DNA from: Caldilinea sp. CFX5 | Lineage (GTDB): Bacteria; Chloroflexota; Anaerolineae; Caldilineales; Caldilineaceae | NCBI GenBank assembly: GCA_021405325.1 | Contig: QWII01000116.1 | Location: forward strand, 1 to 31,171 | DNA length: 31,171 nucleotides | Direction of reading: 5' to 3' | Shown here: piece after piece, positions 22,033-31,025 of the stretch | How positions within the stretch are numbered: position 1 is the first letter of the stretch | Layout of the letters: each line of letters begins with the position of its first letter | Program-made: the position numbers and the translations under genes | Notes under the pieces: model-generated | Database searches by the model: none | What the model was told of the DNA's origin: nothing | What the model saw: the letters and a program-made list of their open reading frames with translations, nothing else

Positions 22033-23640
22033 TTACGGTCCCGACGGGCCGCCACCGGGGGGGCCACCCCCTGGCGGGCCAAAGCGTTGTTGCTGTTGAT
22101 TCAGATAGGTGGCGACGCTGCCCACCACCTGATCACCGGCCTTCAATTGGGCCGATTGCACCACTGTCCATTCGCCTTGGATCGCGCCCGTCGCCACCGA
22201 AACGGTACTCGTGGTTGTGCCGCTCACGACGAGTACCGTTGCCTGGCCGTCCTGCTGTTGAATGGCCGTGGTCGGCACCAGCCAGCCGTCACTGGCGGCT
22301 TCGGTCTCCTTGATGGTTGCCACTGCGGTCATACCGGGGCGGACGCTGGTCAGTTCTTGAGTAGTCAAGCGGATCGTCACCGGGTAGTAGACCACACCGG
22401 ACGCACTGGAACTGGACGGCGCAATCGATTCGACAACGCCATTCAGCGGCTTGCCGGAGAAGGCGTCAATGTCCACCACGGCGGCCTGACCGATGGCAAC
22501 CTGAGGCAGATCCAACTCGGCGACATCAATGGTCAGTTCCAGTTGACTGGTGTCGGCCAGAGTGACGACCGCCGCCCCAGCATTGACCCGTTGCCCGACC
22601 TGGGCATCCACCGCCAACACCGTGCCGGCCACCGGGGCCGCCACCTGCGTCGCAGCCAGATTGGCATACCCTTCCTCTAGATCGACCAGCGCTTGCTCCA
22701 GGTTGATCTGGGCCGCTTGCAAATCGCTATCGGTGGGACCTTTTTGGAGATCGGCCAGCGCTTTTTCGGCCTCGGCGACCCTGGCTTTGGCGGTGGCAAT
22801 CTGCGCTGCCGTCGGGGAGTTGACCAAGTCATCCAGTTGCGCCTGGGCATTCTGGGCTGAACTAATGGCGGACTGCACATCCGAATTGTCAGCGGCGGCA
22901 ATCGACTGGGCGTAGGCGGCCTTGGCGCTTTCGTAGTCGATGGTGGCGGATTGCAATTTGGCGGATTCGGCGGTCATCCCTACATCGTTGCGCCAGGCCA
23001 CTTTATCATAGGCCCGGCGTGCTTCGGCCAGCGCCACTTCAGCCTTCTTGAGCGCGGCGCTGAGTTGGGTCAACTCATCCTGGCTGGGGCCGGCCTTGAG
23101 TTCATTGTAGCGCGACCAGGAGGAGGCTACACTGCTGCGCGCGGCGGCAAGCTCGGCGTCACTGGGGCCGGCCTCGACATCGGCCAGGTTTTCTTGGGCG
23201 TCGGCCAGGTTCGCTTCGGCGACGGCTAATTCGGCGGCGTCCGCCGGTTCGGTCAACTTGGCAAGATTATTGCGTTGCGCGGCCACGGCCAGTTCCGCCC
23301 GTTTGACCGCCCGTTCGAGCGCTACGGTGTCAAAGGCCAGCAGCAGGTCGCCGATCTGCACCTGATCACCGGCCTGTACCTTGACGCTTTTGACCACGCC
23401 GCTCACCTCCGGCGCCACAAATTGCTGGTTTACCAGGGCAATATGACCGGACGCGCTCACTTCACTGATCAACGCGCTGGCGGGTTGAATCGCCACGGTG
23501 GAAGGCGTCGCTAGTTCGGTGCTATTGCTGGTTGCCCCTTCCTGCGCCTGAATTTGGGTGTTGTAAAAGAAGAAATAACCACCACCACCTGCCACCAGCA
23601 GGATCAGTACGATGATCAGCCAGCGTTTTCCGATATACAT
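22033..23640 (-). CDS. MacA/HlyD-type membrane-fusion adaptor protein with long coiled coil
   Basis: A 535-residue adaptor. An N-terminal membrane anchor (residues 6-26) is followed by a barrel/lipoyl half (VVKSVKVQAGDQVQIGDLLL). A very long helical hairpin of about 260 residues follows, then the second lipoyl half (VAAPVAGTVLAVDAQVGQRV) and beta-barrel domains (VVDIDAFSGKPLNGVVESI). The hairpin contains about five related units of the form GPS/T-x-x-x-L-x-x-A, for example AGPSDAEL, AGPSQDEL and KGPTDSDL. The C-terminus is a Gly/Pro tail, GPPGGGPPGGG. AAGGAG precedes the ATG by six bases. It bridges the ABC permease to the exterior and is the last gene of the operon. Confidence 0.88.
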   Translation of the reverse strand: MYIGKRWLIIVLILLVAGGGGYFFFYNTQIQAQEGATSNSTELATPSTVAIQPASALISEVSASGHIALVNQQFVAPEVSGVVKSVKVQAGDQVQIGDLLLAFDTVALERAVKRAELAVAAQRNNLAKLTEPADAAELAVAEANLADAQENLADVEAGPSDAELAAARSSVASSWSRYNELKAGPSQDELTQLSAALKKAEVALAEARRAYDKVAWRNDVGMTAESAKLQSATIDYESAKAAYAQSIAAADNSDVQSAISSAQNAQAQLDDLVNSPTAAQIATAKARVAEAEKALADLQKGPTDSDLQAAQINLEQALVDLEEGYANLAATQVAAPVAGTVLAVDAQVGQRVNAGAAVVTLADTSQLELTIDVAELDLPQVAIGQAAVVDIDAFSGKPLNGVVESIAPSSSSASGVVYYPVTIRLTTQELTSVRPGMTAVATIKETEAASDGWLVPTTAIQQQDGQATVLVVSGTTTSTVSVATGAIQGEWTVVQSAQLKAGDQVVGSVATYLNQQQQRFGPPGGGPPGGGPSGP

Positions 23641-23685
23641 AGCGTACTCCTTGCGTTTCGTAACAATAATTTTTCAAAAATGGCA

Positions 23686-24915
23686 CTATTCATACCGCAA
23701 CGCCTCAATCGGGTCGAGTTTGGTGGCGCGCCAGGCCGGGTAGAGACCAAAGATAAAACCGCTGCCGGAACTGACGCCGAGCGCCATCACCAGCGCCCAA
23801 TATTCAATGACAATGCCAAAGGGCATAAAGGGAAGTTGGCTCAAGCCGTAGGCAATGCCATAACTCAAGCCAATGCCGATGGCGCCGCCGATGACGCAAA
23901 GCACCAGCGCCTCGATCAAAAATTGCAGAAGAATGTCACTGTTATGCGCGCCGACCGCTTTGCGCAGCCCAATCTCTCTGGTGCGTTCCGTCACCGAGAC
24001 GAGCATGATATTCATAATGCCGATGCCGCCGACCAACAGACTGATGCCGCCGATGCTGCCCAGCAGGATCGTCAGCGTGCCGGTAACGGTGCTGATCATC
24101 TCCAACTGATCGGCCTGGTTGGAGATGGTAAAGTCATTCTCATCATCGGCGCCCAGGCCGTGACGCATGCGCAGAATCTGCTCGATCCGTTGGGCGGCGG
24201 CGTCCATCCCTTCCGCCGTGGCGACCTGGATGCTGATCGTGCCGACCGAGTAGCTGCCCCGGTGGCGATTGGCGTTAAAGAGCCGTCCTTGCGCCGCCTC
24301 CAGCGGGACAAAGGTGCGACTGTCATCACTGCCGAAGCCGGCGCCGCCGCTCTCTTCCAAAACGCCCACCACCTGAAAAGCATTGTTGTTAATCCGCACA
24401 CTCTGACCCAACGCTGCCTCGGCGTTACCAAAGAGGTCGCCGGCGACGGTATAGCCGATGACAACCACGCTGCTGTTAGTAGCAACCTGATCGTCGTTAA
24501 AAAAGGCGCCAGATTGAATGTCCAAATCGCGCACGATAGCATAGTTCGCCGTTGTGCCGATGACCTGATAGCTGCCCTCCTGGTCGCCGTTAGTAAAGGT
24601 GGCATTGGCGCTATACTGGGGCGCGACATGGACCAGCTCCGGAAAGATGGTTTGATCCGCCAGCGTGGCGGCGTCGGCCATCGTCATGGTGGGCGGGTTG
24701 TTGCCGCCGCGGCTGGAACCGGAGCTAATGGTCAACAGGTTGATGCCGCCGCTCTGGATACTGTTGGTAATGTCCACCGCCGCGCCGCTGCCAAAGCCGG
24801 TGGTCAACAACACCGCGGTGACGCCGATAATGATACCCAACATGGTCAAGCCGGCGCGCAATTTGTGGGCAAAGATGCTATCGATGGCGACGCCAAAGTA
24901 TTTAAACAGCTTCAT
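23686..24915 (-). CDS. MacB/FtsX-type ABC permease
   Basis: A 409-residue permease starting at ATG 24915, within the last codons of the ATPase gene (14-base overlap), with GAGG just upstream. Helix 1 (about 18-42, LRAGLTMLGIIIGVTAVLL) is followed by a large extracytoplasmic MacB_PCD domain of about 220 residues. Three helices follow (about 285-400), with GGIGIMNIMLVSVTERTREI, the FtsX-family signature. The C-terminal YPAWRATKLDPIEALRYE is typical of MacB-like permeases. In Gram-negative MacAB, ATPase and permease are fused; here they are split, as in many Gram-positive and Chloroflexota members. Confidence 0.9.
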   Translation of the reverse strand: MKLFKYFGVAIDSIFAHKLRAGLTMLGIIIGVTAVLLTTGFGSGAAVDITNSIQSGGINLLTISSGSSRGGNNPPTMTMADAATLADQTIFPELVHVAPQYSANATFTNGDQEGSYQVIGTTANYAIVRDLDIQSGAFFNDDQVATNSSVVVIGYTVAGDLFGNAEAALGQSVRINNNAFQVVGVLEESGGAGFGSDDSRTFVPLEAAQGRLFNANRHRGSYSVGTISIQVATAEGMDAAAQRIEQILRMRHGLGADDENDFTISNQADQLEMISTVTGTLTILLGSIGGISLLVGGIGIMNIMLVSVTERTREIGLRKAVGAHNSDILLQFLIEALVLCVIGGAIGIGLSYGIAYGLSQLPFMPFGIVIEYWALVMALGVSSGSGFIFGLYPAWRATKLDPIEALRYE

Positions 24916-25705
24916 GAACGACCTCGCGATCTCCAGGGCGATCAATTGCCGGTACGACCTGTCGCCAATCGGCCGGGCGACTGCGGTGATGACCATTCTG
25001 CTCGTCGCTGATGATCTGCCCATCGCGCAGGGTGACAATGCGTTGGGCCTGGCTGGCAATCTCCATATCGTGGGTGACGACAATCAAGGTCATGCCTTGT
25101 TGGTTTAATGCTTGAAAGAGCGCCATCACCTCTTCGCCGGTCTTGGTGTCGAGGGCGCCGGTCGGCTCGTCGGCCAGGAGGATGCTGGGGTTGTTGACCA
25201 GGGCGCGGGCAATCGCCACTCGCTGCTGTTGACCGCCGGATAGCTCATCGGGCCGGTGGTGGGTGCGGTCGCCTAAGCCGACGCGGGTCAAGGCGTCGAT
25301 TGCCATTTTGGTGGCCTTGCCGGCCGGCACACCGGCGTAGAAAAGCGGCAATTCGACCTGGCGGCGGGCGGTGGTGCGCGCCAGCAGGTTAAAGCGCTGG
25401 AAGACAAAGCCGATCTCCTGGTTGCGCAGGTCGGCCATCTGGTTCTGGCTTAGCTTGCTCGTCTCGACGCCACGGATGCGGTAGCTGCCGTTGGTCGGTT
25501 TGTCGAGCAGGCCGATCATGTTCATCAAGGTGCTCTTGCCCGAACCGCTCGTGCCGATGATGGCGACATATTCGCCGGCGTTGATGCTTAACGAAACCCC
25601 GCGCAGGGCGTGGACTTCGGTCTCCCCCATTTTGTAGACTTTGGTCATCGCCTGAATGTCGATGACCGGCGATTTGGGCGGGTGGGTTGGCGCACTCTTG
25701 CCCAT
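24902..25705 (-). CDS. MacB/LolD-type ABC ATPase
   Basis: A 267-residue ATPase from ATG 25705, with GGGAG seven bases upstream; the earlier start at 25765 has weaker support. Walker A is GTSGSGKS (51-58), Q-loop FVFQRFNLL, signature LSGGQ (155-159), Walker B ILLADEP (175-181), switch His212 in VVTHD. These are the patterns of the MacB/LolD group that energise FtsX-like permeases. After LRDGQI the chain runs on for about 35 residues of Arg- and Asp-rich sequence overlapping the permease gene. It is the first gene of the three-gene export operon. Confidence 0.9.
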   Translation of the reverse strand: MGKSAPTHPPKSPVIDIQAMTKVYKMGETEVHALRGVSLSINAGEYVAIIGTSGSGKSTLMNMIGLLDKPTNGSYRIRGVETSKLSQNQMADLRNQEIGFVFQRFNLLARTTARRQVELPLFYAGVPAGKATKMAIDALTRVGLGDRTHHRPDELSGGQQQRVAIARALVNNPSILLADEPTGALDTKTGEEVMALFQALNQQGMTLIVVTHDMEIASQAQRIVTLRDGQIISDEQNGHHRSRPADWRQVVPAIDRPGDREVVHEAV

Positions 25706-25892
25706 GCTGATACTCCCTCTGTGGTCGCCGGGCCAAAGGGCGGCGCGACGAACCGTTCTGCTCACGGTTGCTGCTCGTTATCTCTAGTATAGTGGGAAAA
25801 TGTGGGGAAATTCTGAAGAGAGTTTGTAGGTTTGGTGGAGTTGGGAATACTATATTTCCATCTCGCATATTTACAAGATTAGCAAAGTAGTT

Positions 25893-26118
25893 ATGTTACA
25901 ATTAGAAGCGTGGGAACAAATTAATGGTGACACTATCAGCGGGCTATTACAAAACGTAAGGCAACATTTTCCCCACCCTGTTCGGGTAGAGTTAGATCAA
26001 GGCGCTGTTATTTGCCTTACCGGACGTTGCACTTCCCGGCATCACAGTTCACCACAATCAGATTACGATCAATAATGTGCGGTTCGTGGTACGTCTATCA
26101 CCGACAGCCGTAGCATGA
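25893..26118 (+). pseudogene. Small frameshifted gene, unrecognised family
   Basis: ATG 25893 opens a frame reading MLQLEAWEQINGDTISGLLQ, then HPVRVELDQGAVICL. It becomes less protein-like and stops at 26075. The +1 frame continues convincingly as LPGITVHHNQITINNVRFVV to a TGA at 26118. A single-base indel near 26015-26035 would join them into a protein of about 75 residues. The codon use is more AT-rich than neighbours. I do not recognise the family. No ribosome site is evident. It could also be a sequencing error in a real gene. Confidence 0.4.
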
Positions 26119-26359
26119 CTCAGGAAAACAGGGGCCTTTCCCCCTGGGGATTGCGTTCGGCTCTGCTGCATGGCCATGATTCCACGCCTGGTCAACGCAC
26201 TGACACACTGGTTCCATAGACGCAAATCTAGCACTTATTCGGCGGCTGGAGCAACGTAATCACGGTGATTCCCGAGGCTTCTGATCTACCCCACAGCGCA
26301 GAAACCAGTCAACCTGGCAGACTCACCCCACGATTATCAACATCAAAGGAGCAACCACC
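26119..26359. other. Intergenic region; hairpin and leader of the LLM oxidoreductase
   Basis: No supported gene. CAGGGG (26129-26134) and CCCCTG (26141-26146) form a short stem with a 6-base loop that could terminate the small upstream gene. The right edge carries AAAGGAG before the LLM start codon. I see no convincing -35/-10 pair. Confidence 0.4.
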
Positions 26360-27223
26360 ATGAAACTTGGCGCTGTCTTCCCACAGACCGAAATCGGCAA
26401 CGACCCGCTGGCAATCCGTGACTATGCGCAAGCCGTCGAAGGGATGGGCTATCGTCATCTGCTCATCTATGACCATGTCTTGGGCGCCGACACGACCCGC
26501 CGGCCCAACTGGCGCGGCCCCTACACCAGCAAGACCGCTTTTCATGAACCCTTTGTCCTCTATGGCTATCTGGCCGCCGTCACTTGGCAATTGGAGTTGG
26601 TGACGGGCATCATCATCCTGCCGCAACGCCAGACCGTGCTGGTTGCCAAGCAGGCGGCGGAGGTCGATGTCTTGAGCAGTGGCCGGCTGCGGCTGGGGAT
26701 TGGCCTGGGCTGGAATGAGGTCGAGTATCAGGGGCTGAATGAAAATTTCCAAAACCGCAGCGTGCGCCTGACCGAACAGGTGGAGTTGTTGCGGGCGCTC
26801 TGGTGCCAGCCGGTCGTCACCTTTCAGGGCCAATATCACCGGGTGGAAGCCGCCGGCATCAACCCGCTCCCCATCCAGCGCCCGATTCCCATCTGGGTTG
26901 GCGGTCATGCTGAGCCGGTACTCAAGCGCGCCGCTCGTCTGGCCGATGGTTGGTTCCCCCTGCTCCCGCCCAATGACGACGCAAGGGCTATGATTGAACG
27001 GCTCCACAGCTATGCGCGGGCGGCGGGTCGCGCGCCGGAGGCGTTGGGCATTGAGGCAACCCTCAGCATTCGTGAAGGCAAAGAGGACGATTGGGCCGCC
27101 CGCGCCGAAGGATGGCGCAAGCTAGGGGCGACGCATCTTTGTGTCAACACAATGGGGGCTGGCTTGCAGTCGCCGAAAGAACATGTTGCCGCGTTACAGC
27201 GGGTTAAAGCGGTGTTAGGATAA
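26360..27223 (+). CDS. LLM-class F420-dependent oxidoreductase
   Basis: A 287-residue luciferase-like monooxygenase fold protein (PF00296). It starts MKLGAVFPQTEIGNDP, then YRHLLIYDHVLGAD, then VTGIIILPQRQTVLVAKQAAEVDVLSSGRLRLGIGLGWN, the signature strand-loop of the F420-binding subfamily. RPIPIWVGG then ARLADGWFP follow near the C-terminus. Such enzymes move hydride between coenzyme F420 (or FMN) and small substrates. F420 use fits a Chloroflexota or actinobacterial host but is not proven by sequence. AAAGGAG lies eight bases before the ATG. The 3' end overlaps the convergent BTAD regulator gene by nine bases. Confidence 0.88.
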   Translation: MKLGAVFPQTEIGNDPLAIRDYAQAVEGMGYRHLLIYDHVLGADTTRRPNWRGPYTSKTAFHEPFVLYGYLAAVTWQLELVTGIIILPQRQTVLVAKQAAEVDVLSSGRLRLGIGLGWNEVEYQGLNENFQNRSVRLTEQVELLRALWCQPVVTFQGQYHRVEAAGINPLPIQRPIPIWVGGHAEPVLKRAARLADGWFPLLPPNDDARAMIERLHSYARAAGRAPEALGIEATLSIREGKEDDWAARAEGWRKLGATHLCVNTMGAGLQSPKEHVAALQRVKAVLG

Positions 27224-30200
27224 CGATCCAGCCGCCTCATGCAGCGCCTGCAACTCCCGATGCACCGCCACCCCTTCCAGAAAACTCCGCCGCAGCGCCG
27301 GATCGGGGATGGCGGCGGCATAGTCCAGCAGCAGACGCCAGCCCTGTTCGAGGATTGTCGGGGCGCGCTCATCCTGGTTGGCGGCCAGGACGCGATAGCA
27401 GGCAAGGTAGGCAAAAAACGGGCTATTGAAGCCGGCGCGCGGCTGGGCAGCCAGCACCGGCAAAAGCTGCACCACCCACTGTTGCGCGCCGCGTAGATCC
27501 CCCTGCGCCAGCGCTACCTGCGCCAGACCGGCCTGCGCTTCGGTGGCCGACCCCCTATCGCCGACCTTGTGGTAATAACCCAGCGCTTCCTGATAGCTGT
27601 CCGCGGCCGCCGCCAGTTGCCCCGCTCCCACCTGGGCATGACCAAGGATAACCAACACGGCGGCGCGCTCCACGATGATGTCACCTGGCCCGGTCAGTTG
27701 ACGGACCTGTTCGGCATAGGCGCAGGCCGTCGCCATATCGCCGCCACAGTAGGCTTTGACCGCAGCGGCCAACAACCCCTGGCGCTGGCAATCTTTGGGC
27801 AGGCGGTGTTGCTCCAAAATTTGAAAGACCTGCTGCAGCGTGGCGTCGGCGCTGGCCTGATCGCCCAGATGGCTATGCAAGCGCACCAACAGACTGAGGA
27901 GCATTGATTCCCCATACCGACTATATTCGGCGGCAACGGTCAGGCTGCGCTGCCACCAGGCGAGCGCCTGGAGATACTTCCCCTGCAGACGCGCCATCTC
28001 GCCCAACCCAATGCCGGTCGCCATTTCCCCCCAACGGTGTTCCAGGGCGCCGGCTAGGGTAAAACCCTCGGTAAAGCCCTGTTGTGCGGCAGCGTAGTCG
28101 CCAACGGCCACATCGATCCACGCCAGATTGATCAGACAATTTAGCTCACCCGCGCGGTTTCCCAGCGTCCGGCTGATTTGGAGCGCCTGGCGCATGTGTT
28201 CGCGCGCGCCGGCAAAATCTTCCAGCGCCATGGCTGCCCCCCGCAACCAGGTGTGGGCCAGCCGCGCCATATCACGGGTCATCAGGCTGGGCTCCGGTCG
28301 CTGCTCCTCGGCAAGAGCAAGGGCAAGGCTCTTTTGCCACATGGCAATCGCATCGGTGGTGCGCTCAAATTCCTGATAGGCGCGGCCCAGCACAAAATAG
28401 CCCATCGCCTCGCCCGCCGTGTCGCCACTGACCTGGCCTAGCGCAATGGCCTCCTCCGCCTTGTCCGCCATCTCTTCATCAACCCCTTGGGCAAAGAGCA
28501 GATTGGCGTAAATGGCTACTAATTTACTCAGCAGCCGTTGACCGGTGCGCTGCTGCTGTGCATCCGCAACGGTCTCCGGCTTTGTCAGCCAGACGCGCAC
28601 CTCTTGCACGGCTACACGAAGACTTTGCCGTAACTCGGTTGTAAGACTGCGCCAGGAACAGAATTGCCACCAACCATAGACCGCACCATCCAAAGCAACG
28701 ATCTCGCCGCTCGTTGGCGCCCAGGCCCAAGCTTGCCGAATATTGTCAAGCTCCTGTTGGATGGCGGCGCCGGCCGCGCGGATTTCCCGACCTACCAACC
28801 GGGGCGTTTGTTCGGCCAGATAGTGCAAATAGAAGCGGCAGTGGGCGCGCTGGGCGGCGGCCTGGATGGCGGGCGCTTGCGCCAACTTTTCGGCGGCAAA
28901 TTGGCGCAATAGCTCATGCACCGTGTAACGACCGCCAGTGGACGGTTGGGCGCCCTCCGTCCACTGCGCTAATGATTTATGCACCAGGCGCGTCAACACC
29001 GGCAAGGACGCGCCGGCGACAGCTTGGGCGGCGGTGCGCGTAAAACCACCCTGAAAGAGCGCCAGTTGACTCAACACCTGCTGTTCGGTTGGGGTGAGCA
29101 GGCGCCATGACCATTCAAAGACGGCGCGCAAACTCCGTTGCCGTTCCGGGATGTCACGCCAGTCGCTGGCCAGAAAGTCGCCGCTTTGGCTGATGGCGTC
29201 GGCAATTTCGGTGAGTGACAAGGTCCCCACCCAAGCTGCCGCCAGTTCCAATCCCAGCGGCATCCCCTGCACCAGACGGCAAATTCGCAAGAGCGCCGCG
29301 CCATTGGTGACATCGACGGCAAAGGCCGCTTGCACCTGTTGCGCGCTCTGGGTAAAGAGTTGCACCGACGATAAACTGTGCGCATGGACAAGGTCATCCG
29401 CCGTGGTGACGCTGGCCGGCGTCTGGTCGTAGTCGAGCGTGGGAATCAGATAGAGATGTTCGCCCCGCACGTTGAGCCGTTCGCGCGAAGTCGCCAGAAT
29501 GCGCACACCCGGCGCCGCCTGCAACAGTTCAACCACCAACGCCGCCGCGTCAAGCAGATGCTCAAAGTTATCCAGAATCAACAACATCTGCCTAGCGCGC
29601 ATGGCTTGCAACAGCGCCGCTTGCGGATCACCCGGCAGCGTCAACCCCAACACGGCGCCAATGGCCGGCGCCACCGCGGCGGCTGTTGGCAGCGCAGCCA
29701 GGGAGATAAAGAAGATGCCATCGGGAAAGGGTGGATGGTGGCTAGTGGATAGTGGCGGGTCTGGCGCTACAAAGTGCGTCGCCGCAGCCAAAAACGTCTG
29801 TCCCACCGCCAACGCCAAACGCGTCTTTCCCATGCCGCCGGCGCCGACAATGGTCAAGCAACGCACGGCGGGGTCGGCCAAACGCTCACACAACGCCGTC
29901 ACTGCCGTCGCCCGCCCGATTAGGGGGGTGAGTTGGGCGGGGAGGTTGTGGGGAATGACCGGGTGACCGGGTGACAAGGTGACCGGGTGAGGCTTTGCGC
30001 CCAGCGGGCTCCCGATCTCAGCCGAACGGGGTGGCTGCACCTTGTCACTTGTCACCTTGTCATTTGTGACCTTGTCACTTGTCACCTTGTCACCTTGCCA
30101 CCTTGTCACCTTGTCAAGCCGGCCGGTGCGAATCTGCTCCATCAACGCCACCGTCTCATCCGCGGGCGGGACGCCGAGTTCGTCGCGCAAGAGTTGGCAA

Positions 30201-30907
30201 CAGCGTTCGTATTGGGTCAAGGCTTGACTGGTCAGACCGCGCAGGGCGAGGAGGCGCATGAGCTGGCGATGGGCTTCTTCGCGATAGGGGTCGAGCGCCA
30301 CCTGGCGGCTGGCGTAGGTGTGGGCCTGGTCATCGTCGCCCCGTTGTTCATGGGCATCGGTCAACTTTTGGAGCGCCAGCAGCGCTTGTTGTTGGTATAG
30401 CTCACGGCGGAGGAGCAGCCACTCTTCAAAGGGCGCGGCGTCGCCCAGGCCAAAGCCGGCCAGCAACTCCCCCCGATAGAGAGCGACGGCCTGCCCCAGC
30501 CGTTCCAGACAGGCTTCGCAGGTCGCCAGGTCAGCGTGAGCGTGCCGTTCGCTGGCGGCCAGCAAGGTGGTGAAGCGGATGGCGTCTACGGTCAGCGCCG
30601 TTTGGTTGAGTTGCATGGTCTGCTTGGTGACGGTAAAGAGGGCGTCGCTGCTGCCGGGCGCCACCCGTTCCAGCCCGTCGCGCAGACGGTGGAAGGTCTG
30701 GCGCAGGTTGGTCAACGCCGACTGATGATTGATCTCCGGCCAGAAGAGCGCAGCCAGCGTCTCGCGCCGGTGGGCCTGTGCCGGTTCCAGCGCCAGGTAG
30801 GCCAGCAGAGCGCGCACCTTGTCCGTGGCAAAGGCGCGCCCCGTCGGTGACGTGGTTGCGACGGTTACTTCAAATGCACCTAACAGATTTAATACGAGTG
30901 GTGTCAT
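27215..30907 (-). CDS. BTAD/NB-ARC/TPR signal-transduction regulator (AfsR/SARP-like)
   Basis: A 1230-residue regulator. Residues 1-100 are an OmpR/PhoB-like winged helix and 105-260 the bacterial transcriptional activation domain (BTAD; RQVALDPYREEAHRQLMRLL). Residues 327-600 are a STAND NTPase with Walker A GAGGMGKT (355-362), Walker B LLILDNFEH (442-450) and ATSRERL. The C-terminal 500 residues are helical TPR-like repeats for ligand or partner binding. Such proteins act as large switches controlling secondary metabolism or other local genes. Two parts are odd: residues 264-318, a linker coded by tandem repeats (DKVTSDKVTNDKV), and 383-394 in the NTPase domain, coded by heptamers. The start codon lacks a strong ribosome site and follows a repeat-filled leader. 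Confidence 0.9.
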   Translation of the reverse strand: MTPLVLNLLGAFEVTVATTSPTGRAFATDKVRALLAYLALEPAQAHRRETLAALFWPEINHQSALTNLRQTFHRLRDGLERVAPGSSDALFTVTKQTMQLNQTALTVDAIRFTTLLAASERHAHADLATCEACLERLGQAVALYRGELLAGFGLGDAAPFEEWLLLRRELYQQQALLALQKLTDAHEQRGDDDQAHTYASRQVALDPYREEAHRQLMRLLALRGLTSQALTQYERCCQLLRDELGVPPADETVALMEQIRTGRLDKVTRWQGDKVTSDKVTNDKVTSDKVQPPRSAEIGSPLGAKPHPVTLSPGHPVIPHNLPAQLTPLIGRATAVTALCERLADPAVRCLTIVGAGGMGKTRLALAVGQTFLAAATHFVAPDPPLSTSHHPPFPDGIFFISLAALPTAAAVAPAIGAVLGLTLPGDPQAALLQAMRARQMLLILDNFEHLLDAAALVVELLQAAPGVRILATSRERLNVRGEHLYLIPTLDYDQTPASVTTADDLVHAHSLSSVQLFTQSAQQVQAAFAVDVTNGAALLRICRLVQGMPLGLELAAAWVGTLSLTEIADAISQSGDFLASDWRDIPERQRSLRAVFEWSWRLLTPTEQQVLSQLALFQGGFTRTAAQAVAGASLPVLTRLVHKSLAQWTEGAQPSTGGRYTVHELLRQFAAEKLAQAPAIQAAAQRAHCRFYLHYLAEQTPRLVGREIRAAGAAIQQELDNIRQAWAWAPTSGEIVALDGAVYGWWQFCSWRSLTTELRQSLRVAVQEVRVWLTKPETVADAQQQRTGQRLLSKLVAIYANLLFAQGVDEEMADKAEEAIALGQVSGDTAGEAMGYFVLGRAYQEFERTTDAIAMWQKSLALALAEEQRPEPSLMTRDMARLAHTWLRGAAMALEDFAGAREHMRQALQISRTLGNRAGELNCLINLAWIDVAVGDYAAAQQGFTEGFTLAGALEHRWGEMATGIGLGEMARLQGKYLQALAWWQRSLTVAAEYSRYGESMLLSLLVRLHSHLGDQASADATLQQVFQILEQHRLPKDCQRQGLLAAAVKAYCGGDMATACAYAEQVRQLTGPGDIIVERAAVLVILGHAQVGAGQLAAAADSYQEALGYYHKVGDRGSATEAQAGLAQVALAQGDLRGAQQWVVQLLPVLAAQPRAGFNSPFFAYLACYRVLAANQDERAPTILEQGWRLLLDYAAAIPDPALRRSFLEGVAVHRELQALHEAAGSLS
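29726..29760. repeat. Five degenerate heptamers inside the NTPase domain of the BTAD regulator
   Basis: On the plus strand the sequence runs with period seven, each unit ending in T: AAAGGGT, then GGATGGT, GGCTAGT, GGATAGT, GGCGGGT. The encoded stretch (residues 383-394, DPPLSTSHHPPF) sits between the first NTPase helix and the strand DGIFFISLA, where relatives have little or no insert. Confidence 0.6.
29956..30114. repeat. Octamer/heptamer tandem repeats encoding the BTAD-NTPase linker
   Basis: Four octamers (TGACCGGG, with one TGACAAGG) span 29956-29987. After 50 bases comes a second array at 30038-30114 built of CACCTTGT octamers and CACTTGT heptamers. The two arrays have opposite orientation, since CACCTTGT is the complement of ACAAGGTG. 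Together they code for residues 264-318, including DKVTSDKVTNDKVTSDKV. Confidence 0.8.
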
Positions 30908-30918
30908 GGCGCTCTATT

Positions 30919-31025
30919 CGTGATGCGTGATGCGTGATGCGTGCTACGTGATGCGTGATTCGTGTTGCGTGTTGCGTGCTACTACCGTGTCGACAGGCTC
31001 TGGTCACGAATCACGTAGCACGCAG
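30919..31025. repeat. Heptamer array with inverted partner in the BTAD regulator leader
   Basis: Nine consecutive heptamers of the form CGTGATG (variants CGTGCTA, CGTGATT, CGTGTTG) occupy 30919-30981. After 23 bases, which include GTCGACAGGCTCTGG, three inverted heptamers follow: CACGAAT, CACGTAG, CACGCAG (31005-31025). The two parts can pair into a long hairpin. The array lies between the start codon (30907) and the likely promoter. Confidence 0.8.

Noticed and set aside
23554..25011. A 485-codon plus-strand open frame opposite the MacAB-like genes
   Set aside because: It is antisense to two clearly coding genes, and its His/Asp/Gln-rich composition is that of a shadow frame in GC-rich DNA; no domain is recognisable.
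30919..31025. CRISPR array
   Set aside because: Units are contiguous 7-mers without unique spacers and no cas gene is present; they are simple tandem repeats.
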